Below, in pieces: positions 1 to 6,022 of a stretch of 6,022 nt of DNA. Made by a program: the position numbers and the translations under genes. This DNA comes from an uncultured Acidimicrobiales bacterium (lineage in GTDB: Bacteria; Actinomycetota; Acidimicrobiia; Acidimicrobiales; Aldehydirespiratoraceae): NCBI GenBank assembly GCA_938091985.1, contig CALKOE010000369.1, positions 1 to 6,022 of the forward strand, in the 5' to 3' direction. Position 1 is the stretch's first letter. Every line of letters begins with the position of its first letter. The notes beneath the pieces were generated by a model that was not told where the DNA came from, searched no databases, and saw only the letters and a program-made list of their open reading frames with translations.

Positions 1-878
1 CCAACCGTGTCGGCGCCTACGGATGACTGCAACGGTGTCGCCCAAACTGCAAGCACTCGGTCGACTTCGCTCTCTGCGGCAAGGACCCGGGCGAATCCGT
101 CGGCATCGTCCATGTACAACGTCGTCCCGCCACAGCCTGACTGCGAGCTGAGGGTGTCACCTCGATACCAGAATCCAGGGTCCTCGCCGGCCCAGAAACC
201 CTCGGTCTCGGCCACGGGAATCAACGGATTCTCCACGTCGATGGTTGGCAGCGTCTCAGCGGTCATCACGAAGAAGGGATCGGTGTCGGTCTCGTGGATC
301 TGGGTGCCATCCCGGGTCGGGATGGTCAAACGTCCGGCACCATCGAAGGTGGCTCCGCTCCGCAGCTGGCTGCCGTCCTCGGGGATCCGATGGAGGTCGA
401 CCACGAGGCCGCCATCACCGATGCGCCCGACGTAGACCTGTGCGCCATAGTTCGCATCAAGAGCGGTCCACGCAACGAGCCCGTCGGGCCCGAAGGCCAG
501 TCCCTCGATCTGATCGAACTCGTCGCGGACATCGCGCAGGGCGGGTCGGCTCACGCCGTCGGCACCCGTCACCGTGATCACTCCGTTGAAACCAAACCCG
601 ATGCCATCGCGGCCTCGGTAGGTGAGGGTGTAGGTGAACTCGCCGTCGGGGGTCGTGCCGAGCAGCACATCTTCGAACGGTTCGACAGTGGTGGTCGAAG
701 ACGTCGCCGCGGCGATCGTTGTCGTCGGGCGAGTCGTTGTCGGGGAGGTGGTGGATGAGGCCACAGGCGACGAGGTTGAACTGGTCGATGCGGGGTCAGA
801 GGACGTCTCCGGTGCATCGGAGCACGATCCCAGCACCACCACCGCTGAGAAGCCACACGCCAACATCCACTTCGCCAT
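1..878 (-). CDS. Putative lipoprotein with Ser/Thr-rich linker (partial, 3' end outside window)
   Basis: This reading frame is open from the ATG at 878-876 to the left edge, 292 codons with no stop, so the C-terminus is missing. The N-terminus has Lys3, a hydrophobic stretch and the lipobox-like VLGSC with Cys19, predicting export and lipid attachment to the outer face of the membrane. Residues 20-67 are almost only Ser, Thr, Pro and Ala (for example TTSPTTTRPTTT), a typical flexible linker. From residue 68 the protein looks beta-rich, with Gly/Asp turns in strand-like segments such as GLAFGPDGLVAW (126-137) and GATFDGAGRLTIP (175-187), which could be propeller-type blades; this is only an impression. 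The only later cysteine seen is Cys249. The start at Met1 is preferred over Met5 because Met5 would remove the only charge before the hydrophobic segment. No upstream in-frame start exists back to the hspR stop. The Shine-Dalgarno is poor (GGGA only 2 bases before the ATG). I do not recognise the family. It lies 41 bases after hspR in the same direction and may be the last part of that transcript. Confidence 0.8.
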   Translation of the reverse strand, partial: MAKWMLACGFSAVVVLGSCSDAPETSSDPASTSSTSSPVASSTTSPTTTRPTTTIAAATSSTTTVEPFEDVLLGTTPDGEFTYTLTYRGRDGIGFGFNGVITVTGADGVSRPALRDVRDEFDQIEGLAFGPDGLVAWTALDANYGAQVYVGRIGDGGLVVDLHRIPEDGSQLRSGATFDGAGRLTIPTRDGTQIHETDTDPFFVMTAETLPTIDVENPLIPVAETEGFWAGEDPGFWYRGDTLSSQSGCGGTTLYMDDADGFARVLAAESEVDRVLAVWATPLQSSVGADTV

Positions 879-904
879 CGTCCCAGCATCGCAGCCGAGA
901 CCGG

Positions 905-918
905 CCGCGTGGCCGCGG
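905..918 (-). other. Short GC-rich inverted repeat between hspR and the lipoprotein gene
   Basis: On the minus strand CCGCG-GCCA-CGCGG can form a 5-base-pair stem with a 4-base loop directly after the hspR stop codon. An alternative stem GGCC-ACGC-GGCC overlaps it. There is no run of T after it, so it is not a convincing intrinsic terminator; transcription could continue into the lipoprotein gene. In GC-rich DNA such a stem may be chance. Confidence 0.25.
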
Positions 919-919
919 G

Positions 920-1300
920 CTACTTGCCGCGTTTGTAGAGCGTGATGCTCCGGGGCGGCACCGGCACGAGGTCTCTGCGGTACTGGCGGTGAACCTGGTC
1001 GACGGCCGCTGAGGCCGCCGTGTCGCGCCGGGCGATTTCGAGTTCGAGCTCAGCCACACGCAGCTCGAGATCGAGCACCCGCTTCACGCCGGCGAGGTTG
1101 AGACCATCGGTGGTCAACTCTTGGATCCGCTGGAGCAACGCGATGTCGGCGTCGCTGTAGCGGCGACTCCCGCCGCCGGTGCGGGCCGGATCGACGAGCC
1201 CTTTGCGTTCGTAGATACGCAGAGTCTGAGGGTGGACCCCGGCCAGCTCCGCAGCAACCGAGATGACGTAGACCGCTCGGTGAAATCGTTCCTGTTCCAT
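920..1300 (-). CDS. hspR: HspR, MerR-family heat-shock repressor
   Basis: This 126-residue cytoplasmic DNA-binding protein is the autoregulatory repressor of the operon. The N-terminal MerR-type winged helix covers about residues 8-78: the recognition region is VAAELAGVHPQTLRIYERKGLV (15-36, key residues H23, P24, T26, R28, Y30, E31), followed by the wing GGGSRRYSDADI (42-53). The HPQTLR-YE-GL pattern is typical of HspR. Residues 79-106 form a short helix likely used for dimer contacts. The basic C-terminal tail (RRDLVPVPPR, then a hydrophobic patch and KRGK) resembles that of other actinobacterial HspR proteins. The start at 1300 is chosen because homology begins there and GGAG lies 7 bases upstream; the same frame stays open further into dnaJ, but that part is a shadow. 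The gene begins two bases after the dnaJ stop, so translation is probably coupled. In studied actinobacteria HspR binds HAIR operators with DnaK as co-repressor; the expected operator is seen upstream of dnaK. Confidence 0.95.
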   Translation of the reverse strand: MEQERFHRAVYVISVAAELAGVHPQTLRIYERKGLVDPARTGGGSRRYSDADIALLQRIQELTTDGLNLAGVKRVLDLELRVAELELEIARRDTAASAAVDQVHRQYRRDLVPVPPRSITLYKRGK

Positions 1301-1302
1301 TG

Positions 1303-2448
1303 TCAGACTCCCAGGTGAGCTCGGGGCGAGTCGGGCGTCGCCTCGGCCAGCGCCTCGATTGCTTGGCGCTGCTCGTCGGATAGTTCGTCGGGGACCGTGA
1401 CCACGACGGTGGCGAGGAGATCGCCGCTGCCCCCCTTGCCTCGGAGACGGAATGTCTTGCCCGTTGCAGTTCCCGCCGGGATCCGGATCGTGACGGGCTC
1501 GCCGTCGAGGGTCGGAACCTTGACGTTGGCCCCCAATGCGGCCTCGGCAAACGTGATGGGCACGTCGATCGTGAGGTCGGCGCCCGAGCGTGCGAACAAC
1601 GGGTGATCGGCGACGTTGACCCGCACGAAGAGGTCGCCCGGCGGGCCGCCGAGGCGACCCGGACCACCCCGACCCTTGAGCCGGATCTTCTGTCCGGTCT
1701 TCACGCCTGCCGGAATCCGGACCTTCACGTCTCGCGGCCGAACCTCGACACCGATACCGCGACACGTCGTGCACGGGTCGGTGATGACCGAGCCCCGTCC
1801 ACTGCACGAGGTGCACGGTCGACTGAACGAGAAGAGACCCTGATCCTCGTCCTGCACGCCCTTGCCCTTGCAGACCTTGCACGTCTCGGGCTTCGAGCCC
1901 GGATTCGAACCAGAGCCGGAGCAGGTGTGGCAGGTGGCTTCGCTCGTGAGCGTGATCGTTGTCTCGAGACCGTTGACGGCGTCGTCGAAGTCGAGCGTGA
2001 GGTCGGCCTCGAGATCGGCGCCTTCCTGCGCCCGCGTCTGCTGTTGTTGAGGACCACCGCGACCACCGCGACCGCCGCGACCGCCGCCGCCACGGTTGAA
2101 CAAGCCCCCGAGCAGATCGCCGATGTCGTCGAACCCGACGTTGAATCCGCCGGCACCACCGGGGCCACCCGGTCCACCGGGTCCGCCGCGACCGCCCGTC
2201 ATCGGGCCCAGCCGACGCACCTCGTCGTAGCGCGTCCGCTTCTCCTCGTCGCCGATCACGTCGTAGGCAGCCGAGACCTCCTTGAAGCGCGACTCCGCAG
2301 CGGTATCGCCCGGGTTCTTGTCGGGATGCAGTTCGCGGGCGAGCTTGCGATACGCCTTGGTGATGTCTTTGGCCGAGGCCTTCTCATTGACGCCGAGCGT
2401 CTTGTAGTAGTTCTTCTCGAACCATTCTTTTTGCGGTTCCGCAGCCAT
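1303..2448 (-). CDS. dnaJ: Chaperone DnaJ (Hsp40, DnaJ1 type)
   Basis: Complete 381-residue type I co-chaperone that delivers unfolded proteins to DnaK and stimulates its ATPase in the cytoplasm. The J domain is about residues 14-78 with the HPD motif at 41-43. Residues 84-137 are the Gly-rich linker, here made of GGP and GGR repeats around the central segment FNVGFDDIGDLLGGLF (102-117), and closed by QQQQ. The zinc-binding domain (about 173-233) has four CxxCxGxG repeats: CHTCSGSG, CKVCKGKG, CTSCSGRG and CTTCRGIG, so both zinc sites look intact. The remaining part is the client-binding beta domains and the dimerisation end. The N-terminal lead before the J domain (EWFEKNYYKTLGV) and the linkage to hspR are characteristic of actinobacterial DnaJ1. 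The ATG start has a very strong Shine-Dalgarno, AAGGAGGTG, 4 bases upstream. The gene lies 38 bases after grpE and 2 bases before hspR. Confidence 0.97.
   Translation of the reverse strand: MAAEPQKEWFEKNYYKTLGVNEKASAKDITKAYRKLARELHPDKNPGDTAAESRFKEVSAAYDVIGDEEKRTRYDEVRRLGPMTGGRGGPGGPGGPGGAGGFNVGFDDIGDLLGGLFNRGGGGRGGRGGRGGPQQQQTRAQEGADLEADLTLDFDDAVNGLETTITLTSEATCHTCSGSGSNPGSKPETCKVCKGKGVQDEDQGLFSFSRPCTSCSGRGSVITDPCTTCRGIGVEVRPRDVKVRIPAGVKTGQKIRLKGRGGPGRLGGPPGDLFVRVNVADHPLFARSGADLTIDVPITFAEAALGANVKVPTLDGEPVTIRIPAGTATGKTFRLRGKGGSGDLLATVVVTVPDELSDEQRQAIEALAEATPDSPRAHLGV
2052..2087. repeat. Four tandem 9-base units inside dnaJ (GGR linker)
   Basis: Reading the plus strand, the units are gaccaccgc, gaccaccgc, gaccgccgc and gaccgccgc. 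Adjacent pairs are identical and the two pairs differ by a single base. They encode the GGR repeats of the DnaJ glycine-rich linker at about residues 121-132. The pattern fits slippage or unit duplication in a disordered linker. Confidence 0.85.
2156..2191. repeat. Imperfect tandem 9-base units inside dnaJ (GGP linker)
   Basis: The plus strand reads ccaccgggg, ccacccggt, ccaccgggt and ccgccgcga, four related 9-base units. They encode the GGP repeats of the DnaJ linker at about residues 86-98, which have a collagen-like Gly/Pro rhythm. They are more diverged than the second repeat block in the same gene. Confidence 0.75.
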
Positions 2449-2452
2449 GTGA

Positions 2453-2461
2453 CACCTCCTT
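2453..2461 (-). promoter_or_regulatory. Strong Shine-Dalgarno of dnaJ
   Basis: The minus strand reads AAGGAGGTG, complementary to the 3' end of 16S rRNA over its whole length, with 4 bases to the dnaJ ATG. It is the strongest ribosome binding site in the operon and fixes the dnaJ start. Its first A is also the last base of the TGA that ends the nine-codon frame between grpE and dnaJ. Confidence 0.9.
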
Positions 2462-2490
2462 CAGGTTGTGGCGTAGTGGGTGTTGCTCAT
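2461..2490 (-). other. Nine-codon mini-ORF bridging grpE and dnaJ
   Basis: The ATG at 2490-2488 overlaps the grpE stop as ATGA, and the frame reads MSNTHYATT before a TGA whose last base starts the dnaJ Shine-Dalgarno. A ribosome finishing grpE could restart here and be delivered to the dnaJ ribosome binding site. The peptide itself is unlikely to matter. The arrangement is plainly visible; that it is used is an inference, and chance is a real alternative for so short a frame. Confidence 0.35.
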
Positions 2491-3029
2491 CCCTTGACCT
2501 TGACCATCGCGGCCCGGAGCACTCGTCCGTTCCAGGCGTAGCCGGTGCGCAGTACCTGGGCGACGACGGCCACTTCCTGACCTTCGTCTCCCGGCTCGGT
2601 CATCGCCGCTTCGTGTCGGTTCGGGTCGAACGGTTCGGCTTCGTCCACGATCAACTCGAGCCCAGAAGACTGGAGAATCCCGTGGAGCTGTGACGCAATC
2701 GGCTCGACACCCTCGACACCTTGTTGTGCTGCGGCATCGCAGGCATCGAGCACCGGCAAGAGCGCTTCGGCGACACGCGACCCGGCATGGGCCGCGAACT
2801 CGGCGTTGCGCTTCTCGGTCTGCTTGCGGAAGTTGGCGAAGTCGGCCCCGACCCGCTGCAGATCGGCAAGGTGCTGATCACGCTCGGCGGTGACCGCCTC
2901 GAGCGTGGCGACCAACTCCTCTACCGACAACACATCGGACGACTCGCCGGCCGATTCGGGCGTGGGGGATTCGCCCTCCTCGGCCGCCGAATTCTCGTCG
3001 ACCGAGTCGACGTTGGGATCAGCGTTCAC
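2487..3029 (-). CDS. grpE: Nucleotide exchange factor GrpE
   Basis: Complete 180-residue protein that opens the DnaK nucleotide cleft to release ADP and acts as a homodimer in the cytoplasm. Residues 1-34 are acidic and probably disordered. Residues 35-85 form the long dimeric helix (coiled-coil type, with [12 protein letters not shown] at 63-74), followed by a helical segment around [15 protein letters not shown] (86-100). The C-terminal beta domain is about 125-180, with the family signature [11 protein letters not shown] (133-143) and the ending [16 protein letters not shown] (163-178). Many GrpE proteins have RPA where this one has RAA (172-174), a small deviation. The start is GTG and its first bases form a GTGA overlap with the dnaK stop; AAGAGG lies 4 bases upstream inside dnaK. 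The four-base overlap suggests coupled translation, suited to subunits that must match DnaK levels. Confidence 0.96.
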   Translation of the reverse strand: MNADPNVDSVDENSAAEEGESPTPESAGESSDVLSVEELVATLEAVTAERDQHLADLQRVGADFANFRKQTEKRNAEFAAHAGSRVAEALLPVLDACDAAAQQGVEGVEPIASQLHGILQSSGLELIVDEAEPFDPNRHEAAMTEPGDEGQEVAVVAQVLRTGYAWNGRVLRAAMVKVKG

Positions 3030-4861
3030 GACGCCTCTTCAGCGTCGTCCTCGATGATCTCCGCGTCGACGACCTCGTCGTCATCGGGGGTGCTTGCCTC
3101 GGCCTCGGCCTCGCGCTCCTCGGCGGCCGCGGCCTCGTAGAGCCGCTGGCCGAACTCTTGGCTCGCCGACATCAGACCCTCGGTCGCGTCCTTGATGGCA
3201 TCGAGATCGGTGCCTTCGAGCGCGGTCTTCACGTCGGTGAGCTTGGCCTCGATGGTCGACTTCTCGTCGTCGCTGACGTTGTCGGCCTGGTCCTTGAGGA
3301 GCTTCTCGGTTTGGTAGACGAGAGTGTCGGCGGTGTTGCGGATCTCCGCTTCTTCCTTGCGGATGCGGTCTTCCTCGGCGTGAGCCTCGGCGTCCTTCAC
3401 CATCTGATCGATGACGTCGTCGGAGAGCGAGCTCTGACCGGTGATGGTCATCGACTGCTCCTTGTTGGTCGCGTTGTCCTTCGCGCTCACGTGGACGATG
3501 CCGTTGGCGTCGATGTCGAACACGACCTCGATCTGGGGCAGGCCGCGCACAGCGGGGGGCAGGTCGACGAGCTGGAACTTGCCGAGCGTCTTGTTGTACT
3601 GCGCCATCTCGCGTTCGCCCTGGAGCACATGGATCTCCACGGAGGGCTGGTTGTCTTCCGCCGTCGTGAAGGTCTCGCTCTTGCGGGTGGGGATGGTGGT
3701 GTTGCGCTCGATGAGGGTGGTCATGACGCCACCCTTGGTCTCGATGCCGAGCGACAGCGGGGTGACATCGAGGAGCAACACGTCCTTGACTTCGCCCTTG
3801 AGCACACCGGCCTGCACCGACGCACCGATCGCCACGACCTCGTCGGGGTTCACGGTCTTGTTGGGCTCGGAGCCGGTCATTTCCTTGACCAGGTCGGCGA
3901 CGGCGGGCATGCGGGTGGAACCACCCACGAGCACGACGTGGTCGATCTCGCCCTTGGTGAGACCGGCGTCCTTGATGGCCTGCTCGAAGGGCTTCTTGCA
4001 CCGATCGAGAAGGTCGGAGGTCAGGTCTTGGAACTTGCTGCGGCTGAGCTCGTAGTCGAGGTGCAGCGGGCCGGCATCGGTGGCCGTGATGAAGGGAAGA
4101 TTGATCTGCGTCGACTGGGTCTGGCTCAGTTCGATCTTGGCCTTCTCTGCGGACTCCTTGAGGCGCTGGGCAGCCATCGCGTCCTGGCGAAGGTCGACAC
4201 CGTGATCGCCCTTGAAGGACTCGGCCAGCCAATCGATGACCGCGTCGTCCCAATCGTCGCCGCCGAGCTTGGTGTCGCCGGCGGTGGACTTGACCTCGAA
4301 GACACCGTCGCCGAGCTCGAGCACGGAGACGTCGAACGTGCCGCCGCCGAGGTCGAACACGAGGATGGTCTGCTCGGTCTCTTCCTTGTCGAGCCCGTAG
4401 GCCAGCGCAGCGGCGGTCGGTTCGTTGATGATGCGGAGCACCTCGAGGCCGGCCACCTGGCCTGCTTCCTGGGTGGCGGTGCGCTGGGCGTCATCGAAGT
4501 AGGCGGGCACCGTGATGACGGCCTGGGTGACCGTGTCGCCCAGGTACTCCTCGGCGTCGCGCTTGAGCTTCATCAGCACGCGGGCCGAGATCTCCTGGGG
4601 GTTGTAGGCCTTGCCATCGATGTCGATGGTCCAGTTGGTGCCCATGTGGCGCTTGACCGAACGAATGGTGCGTTCGGGGTTGGTGATCGCCTGACGCTTT
4701 GCGACTTCGCCGACGAGCACTTCGCCGTCCTTGGCGAAGGCCACAACAGACGGGGTGGTGCGCGATCCCTCGGCGTTGGGGATCACGACGGGGTCTCCGC
4801 CCTCGAGGACGGAGACGACGGAGTTGGTGGTGCCGAGATCGATACCGACGGCCTTTGGCAT
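3026..4861 (-). CDS. dnaK: Chaperone DnaK (Hsp70)
   Basis: Complete 611-residue ATP-dependent chaperone, first gene of the operon. The nucleotide-binding domain (1 to about 355) shows phosphate-1 DLGTTNS (8-14), [11 protein letters not shown] (147-157), phosphate-2 [11 protein letters not shown] (169-179) and the adenosine motif [11 protein letters not shown] (309-319). GGDDWDD (200-206) and the short segment around residues 74-90 match the Gram-positive form that lacks the proteobacterial insertion. The interdomain linker is VLLLD (361-365), followed by the beta substrate-binding domain and a helical lid. The tail is highly acidic ([14 protein letters not shown]) and ends in EEAS rather than the EEVD of eukaryotic cytosolic Hsp70. 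The ATG start is supported by the conserved [12 protein letters not shown]. In actinobacteria DnaK is also co-repressor of HspR, linking chaperone capacity to expression. The stop codon overlaps the grpE start. Confidence 0.98.
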   Translation of the reverse strand: MPKAVGIDLGTTNSVVSVLEGGDPVVIPNAEGSRTTPSVVAFAKDGEVLVGEVAKRQAITNPERTIRSVKRHMGTNWTIDIDGKAYNPQEISARVLMKLKRDAEEYLGDTVTQAVITVPAYFDDAQRTATQEAGQVAGLEVLRIINEPTAAALAYGLDKEETEQTILVFDLGGGTFDVSVLELGDGVFEVKSTAGDTKLGGDDWDDAVIDWLAESFKGDHGVDLRQDAMAAQRLKESAEKAKIELSQTQSTQINLPFITATDAGPLHLDYELSRSKFQDLTSDLLDRCKKPFEQAIKDAGLTKGEIDHVVLVGGSTRMPAVADLVKEMTGSEPNKTVNPDEVVAIGASVQAGVLKGEVKDVLLLDVTPLSLGIETKGGVMTTLIERNTTIPTRKSETFTTAEDNQPSVEIHVLQGEREMAQYNKTLGKFQLVDLPPAVRGLPQIEVVFDIDANGIVHVSAKDNATNKEQSMTITGQSSLSDDVIDQMVKDAEAHAEEDRIRKEEAEIRNTADTLVYQTEKLLKDQADNVSDDEKSTIEAKLTDVKTALEGTDLDAIKDATEGLMSASQEFGQRLYEAAAAEEREAEAEASTPDDDEVVDAEIIEDDAEEAS

Positions 4862-4872
4862 ATTTGGTGACG

Positions 4873-4878
4873 TCCTTC
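4873..4878 (-). promoter_or_regulatory. Probable dnaK Shine-Dalgarno with long spacing
   Basis: The minus strand reads GAAGGA, 11 bases before the dnaK ATG. This spacing is longer than the usual 5-9 bases, but no nearer purine-rich match is visible and the protein start is fixed by homology. An A-rich spacer (CACCAAAT) follows, which may keep the start site open. Confidence 0.6.
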
Positions 4879-4901
4879 GTGAGGTTTCTTGGGGGGTTAC
4901 A

Positions 4902-4918
4902 GGTGCTTGAACCGCACC
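4902..4918 (-). other. Stem-loop in the dnaK leader
   Basis: On the minus strand GGTGC-GGTTCAA-GCACC forms a perfect 5-base-pair stem with a 7-base loop, about 40 bases before the dnaK start and downstream of the putative operator. It could influence mRNA stability or translation of the leader. It is short, so chance cannot be excluded. Confidence 0.35.
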
Positions 4919-4947
4919 ATACCGGTCGAAATTCCCATCGACACCGA

Positions 4948-4974
4948 AAAGTTGAGTCTAGGTGTATCAACTTT
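4948..4974. promoter_or_regulatory. Putative HspR operator (HAIR-like inverted repeat)
   Basis: A perfect 8-base inverted repeat, AAAGTTGA-N11-TCAACTTT, lies 87-113 bases upstream of the dnaK start. The HAIR consensus of actinobacteria, CTTGAGT-N7-ACTCAAG, contains TTGA-N11-TCAA, and this site has exactly that core and spacing; the left arm on the plus strand, gTTGAGT, matches 6 of 7 positions. The outer base pair of the consensus core (C and G) is swapped to G and C here. The match of geometry, the position before dnaK and the presence of hspR as last gene of the operon make HspR binding likely. It sits between two divergent genes and could also affect the plus-strand gene. Confidence 0.8.
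4955..4970 (-). promoter_or_regulatory. Candidate dnaK promoter elements inside the operator
   Basis: Two readings are possible on the minus strand. TTGATA (4970-4965) resembles a -35 box but has no good -10 box 17 bases later. TAGACT (4960-4955) fits the actinobacterial -10 pattern TANNNT but has no clear -35. Either choice places the promoter inside the inverted repeat, so a bound repressor would block RNA polymerase. The exact start of transcription cannot be read from sequence alone. Confidence 0.35.
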
Positions 4975-5074
4975 GCCGACGCCCCTGGTCAGACGAGTTC
5001 GTGGCACGGCCGAGACCGCGCCACACCCGCCTTTCGATGCAGGTCAGACCTATGGAATGCTGCGGATCTGCCCC

Positions 5075-5078
5075 GGAG
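5075..5078 (+). promoter_or_regulatory. Shine-Dalgarno of the plus-strand secreted protein gene
   Basis: GGAG lies 7 bases before the GTG at 5086 and decides that start. The GTG at 5079 in another frame hits a stop after three codons, and no other ATG or GTG in the right frame occurs nearby upstream. Confidence 0.65.
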
Positions 5079-5085
5079 TGCTGCT

Positions 5086-6022
5086 GTGAACTGGAAAATC
5101 GTCATCCCACTCGTCCTCGGCCTGTCGATTGGCGCGTCCGCGCTGGCCGCGGCGGCACCCGCCACGAACGACGACATCGCCGGCGCGATCAAGCTCGAGG
5201 AGGGCGCCGAGCAGCGATTCACGACCGTGGAGGCCACCGTGGAGGGGTCCGAGGAGCTGTGTGCCGGCGGCAACACAGTTTGGTTCAGCTTCGGCACACA
5301 GACGCCGGGGCGCTTCGTCGCCTACGCCACCGGATCCGACCACGACAGCGAAGTCGGCTGGAACGACTCGCTCACCAACAGCACCGGCGCCTGCCCCGAC
5401 GACAGTTCCGATTCGTCCGACGCGGTCGAAGAGATCCGGATACTCGGAGCGAGCGAGCAGGAGTTCGTGCAGGTCGGCGCCCACACGATCGGCAACGTCG
5501 GCACGGGAAGCGTGGGTGTGGTGGAGATCCAGGCTGCCGCGGATGACTTCGGAGATGCAGTCGACCTTCTCCGCCGCCCCGACGCCGTCAACGCAGTCGC
5601 CGGGATCGAGTTCCTCGGCATCGGGCCTCCCGAGGGCGGCGAGCCTGATACGTGCGGCGGCTCCTCGCTGTCGCCGAAGTCGGCGTGGCTCAACTTCGTG
5701 GCACCTGAGTCGGGCAGTTGGATGTTCGAATCCAAGTCCGTGTCGGAGACCGACATCGGCGTCTACTCCGGCGACGCGGTGGACACCTTGGTCCTCCTCG
5801 ATTGCGCCACCACGGATCGCTCGGCCGTGATCATCGATGTCACCGAGGGGGAGACCTATCGGGTGCGGATCGCCGGCGACGATGTGACCGAGCCCGTCGT
5901 CGTGCGCGCCGAGTTTGCTCCGATACCCATGACCGCATCGCTCGTCGACGCCAACGGCAGCGGCGGGTCGGGCGACGTCGGCACGGTCTCCGATATCGGC
6001 CTGGGCAAATATCAAAAGCGCA
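5086..6022 (+). CDS. Putative secreted protein with two tandem beta-rich domains (partial, 3' end outside window)
   Basis: The frame runs from GTG at 5086 to the right edge, 312 codons with no stop. Residues 1-26 are a signal peptide: Lys4, a hydrophobic core, then ALAAAAPA with possible AxA cleavage sites. Two related domains follow. Domain 1 (about 29-150) has Cys59, TVWFSF (64-69), PG (74-75), DSEVGW (87-92), Cys103 and a closing strand VGVVEIQ. Domain 2 (about 153-275) has the same order: Cys190, SAWLNF (199-204), SG (209-210), TDIGVY (222-227), Cys240, then EGETYRVRIAG (254-264). Each domain has one cysteine pair, suggesting a disulphide bond outside the cell. The pattern NDDIAGAIKL, W-F, P-G, D-G-Y, late Cys and G-Y-V-I-G recalls pre-peptidase C-terminal-like beta-sandwich domains of extracellular proteins; this assignment is tentative. 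No catalytic motif is visible in the present part. It is transcribed away from dnaK across a 224-base gap and its role is unknown. Confidence 0.85.
   Translation, partial: MNWKIVIPLVLGLSIGASALAAAAPATNDDIAGAIKLEEGAEQRFTTVEATVEGSEELCAGGNTVWFSFGTQTPGRFVAYATGSDHDSEVGWNDSLTNSTGACPDDSSDSSDAVEEIRILGASEQEFVQVGAHTIGNVGTGSVGVVEIQAAADDFGDAVDLLRRPDAVNAVAGIEFLGIGPPEGGEPDTCGGSSLSPKSAWLNFVAPESGSWMFESKSVSETDIGVYSGDAVDTLVLLDCATTDRSAVIIDVTEGETYRVRIAGDDVTEPVVVRAEFAPIPMTASLVDANGSGGSGDVGTVSDIGLGKYQKR

Noticed and set aside
7..758. Plus-strand frames over the lipoprotein gene
   Set aside because: The minus-strand frame is open over 292 codons and has a signal peptide, lipobox and linker, while the plus-strand frames overlap each other and show no protein-like features.
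905..918. Intrinsic terminator after hspR
   Set aside because: The stem is only 5 base pairs and no T-rich tract follows.
1301..1882. In-frame N-terminal extension of hspR through dnaJ
   Set aside because: The extension is low-complexity Arg/Gly/Pro sequence overlapping dnaJ; HspR homology and a ribosome binding site begin at 1300.
1603..2541. 312-codon plus-strand frame opposite dnaJ
   Set aside because: It lies over a complete dnaJ with all motifs intact; the composition is Arg/Ala/Thr-rich as expected of a shadow frame in GC-rich DNA.
3158..4870. 570-codon plus-strand open frame opposite dnaK
   Set aside because: It mirrors dnaK codon by codon, has no domain sense, and open antisense frames over GC-rich Hsp70 genes are a well-known artefact. 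DnaK on the minus strand is certain.
4862..5085. CIRCE element for HrcA
   Set aside because: No TTAGCACTC-N9-GAGTGCTAA-like repeat is present; the only strong inverted repeat fits HAIR.
5052..5546. Frame starting at the ATG at 5052 with a Cys-rich beginning (ECCGSAPECCC)
   Set aside because: It turns into Arg-rich sequence over the secreted protein gene, which has a signal peptide, a proper Shine-Dalgarno and two related domains.
1..6022. CRISPR array, tRNA or rRNA genes, insertion sequences
   Set aside because: No spaced direct repeats, no tRNA-like cloverleaf, and no transposase or terminal repeats were seen; the only tandem repeats are coding ones in dnaJ.

Overview
The window comes from a high-GC actinobacterium. 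It carries the complete heat-shock chaperone operon dnaK-grpE-dnaJ-hspR, read on the minus strand from about 4861 down to 920. The order of the genes, the presence of the MerR-family repressor HspR as last gene and the absence of a CIRCE element (the HrcA operator) are the classical actinobacterial arrangement. The DnaK lacks the extra nucleotide-binding-domain segment of proteobacterial DnaK and has the LGGDDWD signature. The threonine-rich lipoprotein linker and the two secreted flanking proteins resemble what is common in Acidimicrobiia (Ilumatobacter-like lineages), but that finer placement is an inference.

Layout. Positions 1-878, minus strand: a lipoprotein gene cut by the left edge, with lipobox cysteine and a Ser/Thr/Pro-rich linker; it starts 41 bases after hspR and may be read from the same transcript. 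Positions 920-1300: hspR. Positions 1303-2448: dnaJ (DnaJ1 type). Positions 2487-3029: grpE. Positions 3026-4861: dnaK. Positions 4862-5085: a divergent intergenic region with a perfect 8-base inverted repeat, AAAGTTGA-N11-TCAACTTT, which has the geometry of the HspR operator HAIR, and a small leader stem-loop. Positions 5086-6022, plus strand: a secreted protein with two related beta-rich domains, cut by the right edge.

How the genes work together. DnaK binds unfolded clients, DnaJ delivers them and stimulates ATP hydrolysis, GrpE exchanges the nucleotide, and HspR (in characterised actinobacteria with DnaK as co-repressor) represses the operon when free DnaK is plentiful. The inverted repeat upstream of dnaK is the expected target, so the window appears to hold the whole feedback loop. 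The genes are tightly packed: dnaK and grpE overlap by four bases (GTGA), grpE and dnaJ are bridged by a nine-codon mini-ORF that ends in the strong dnaJ Shine-Dalgarno sequence, and dnaJ and hspR are two bases apart.

I found no mobile element, CRISPR array, RNA gene or clearly new multi-gene system. The points most worth a second look are the atypical HAIR arms, the grpE-dnaJ mini-ORF, the repeat-built glycine linker of DnaJ, and the two poorly characterised envelope or secreted proteins on either side of the operon.
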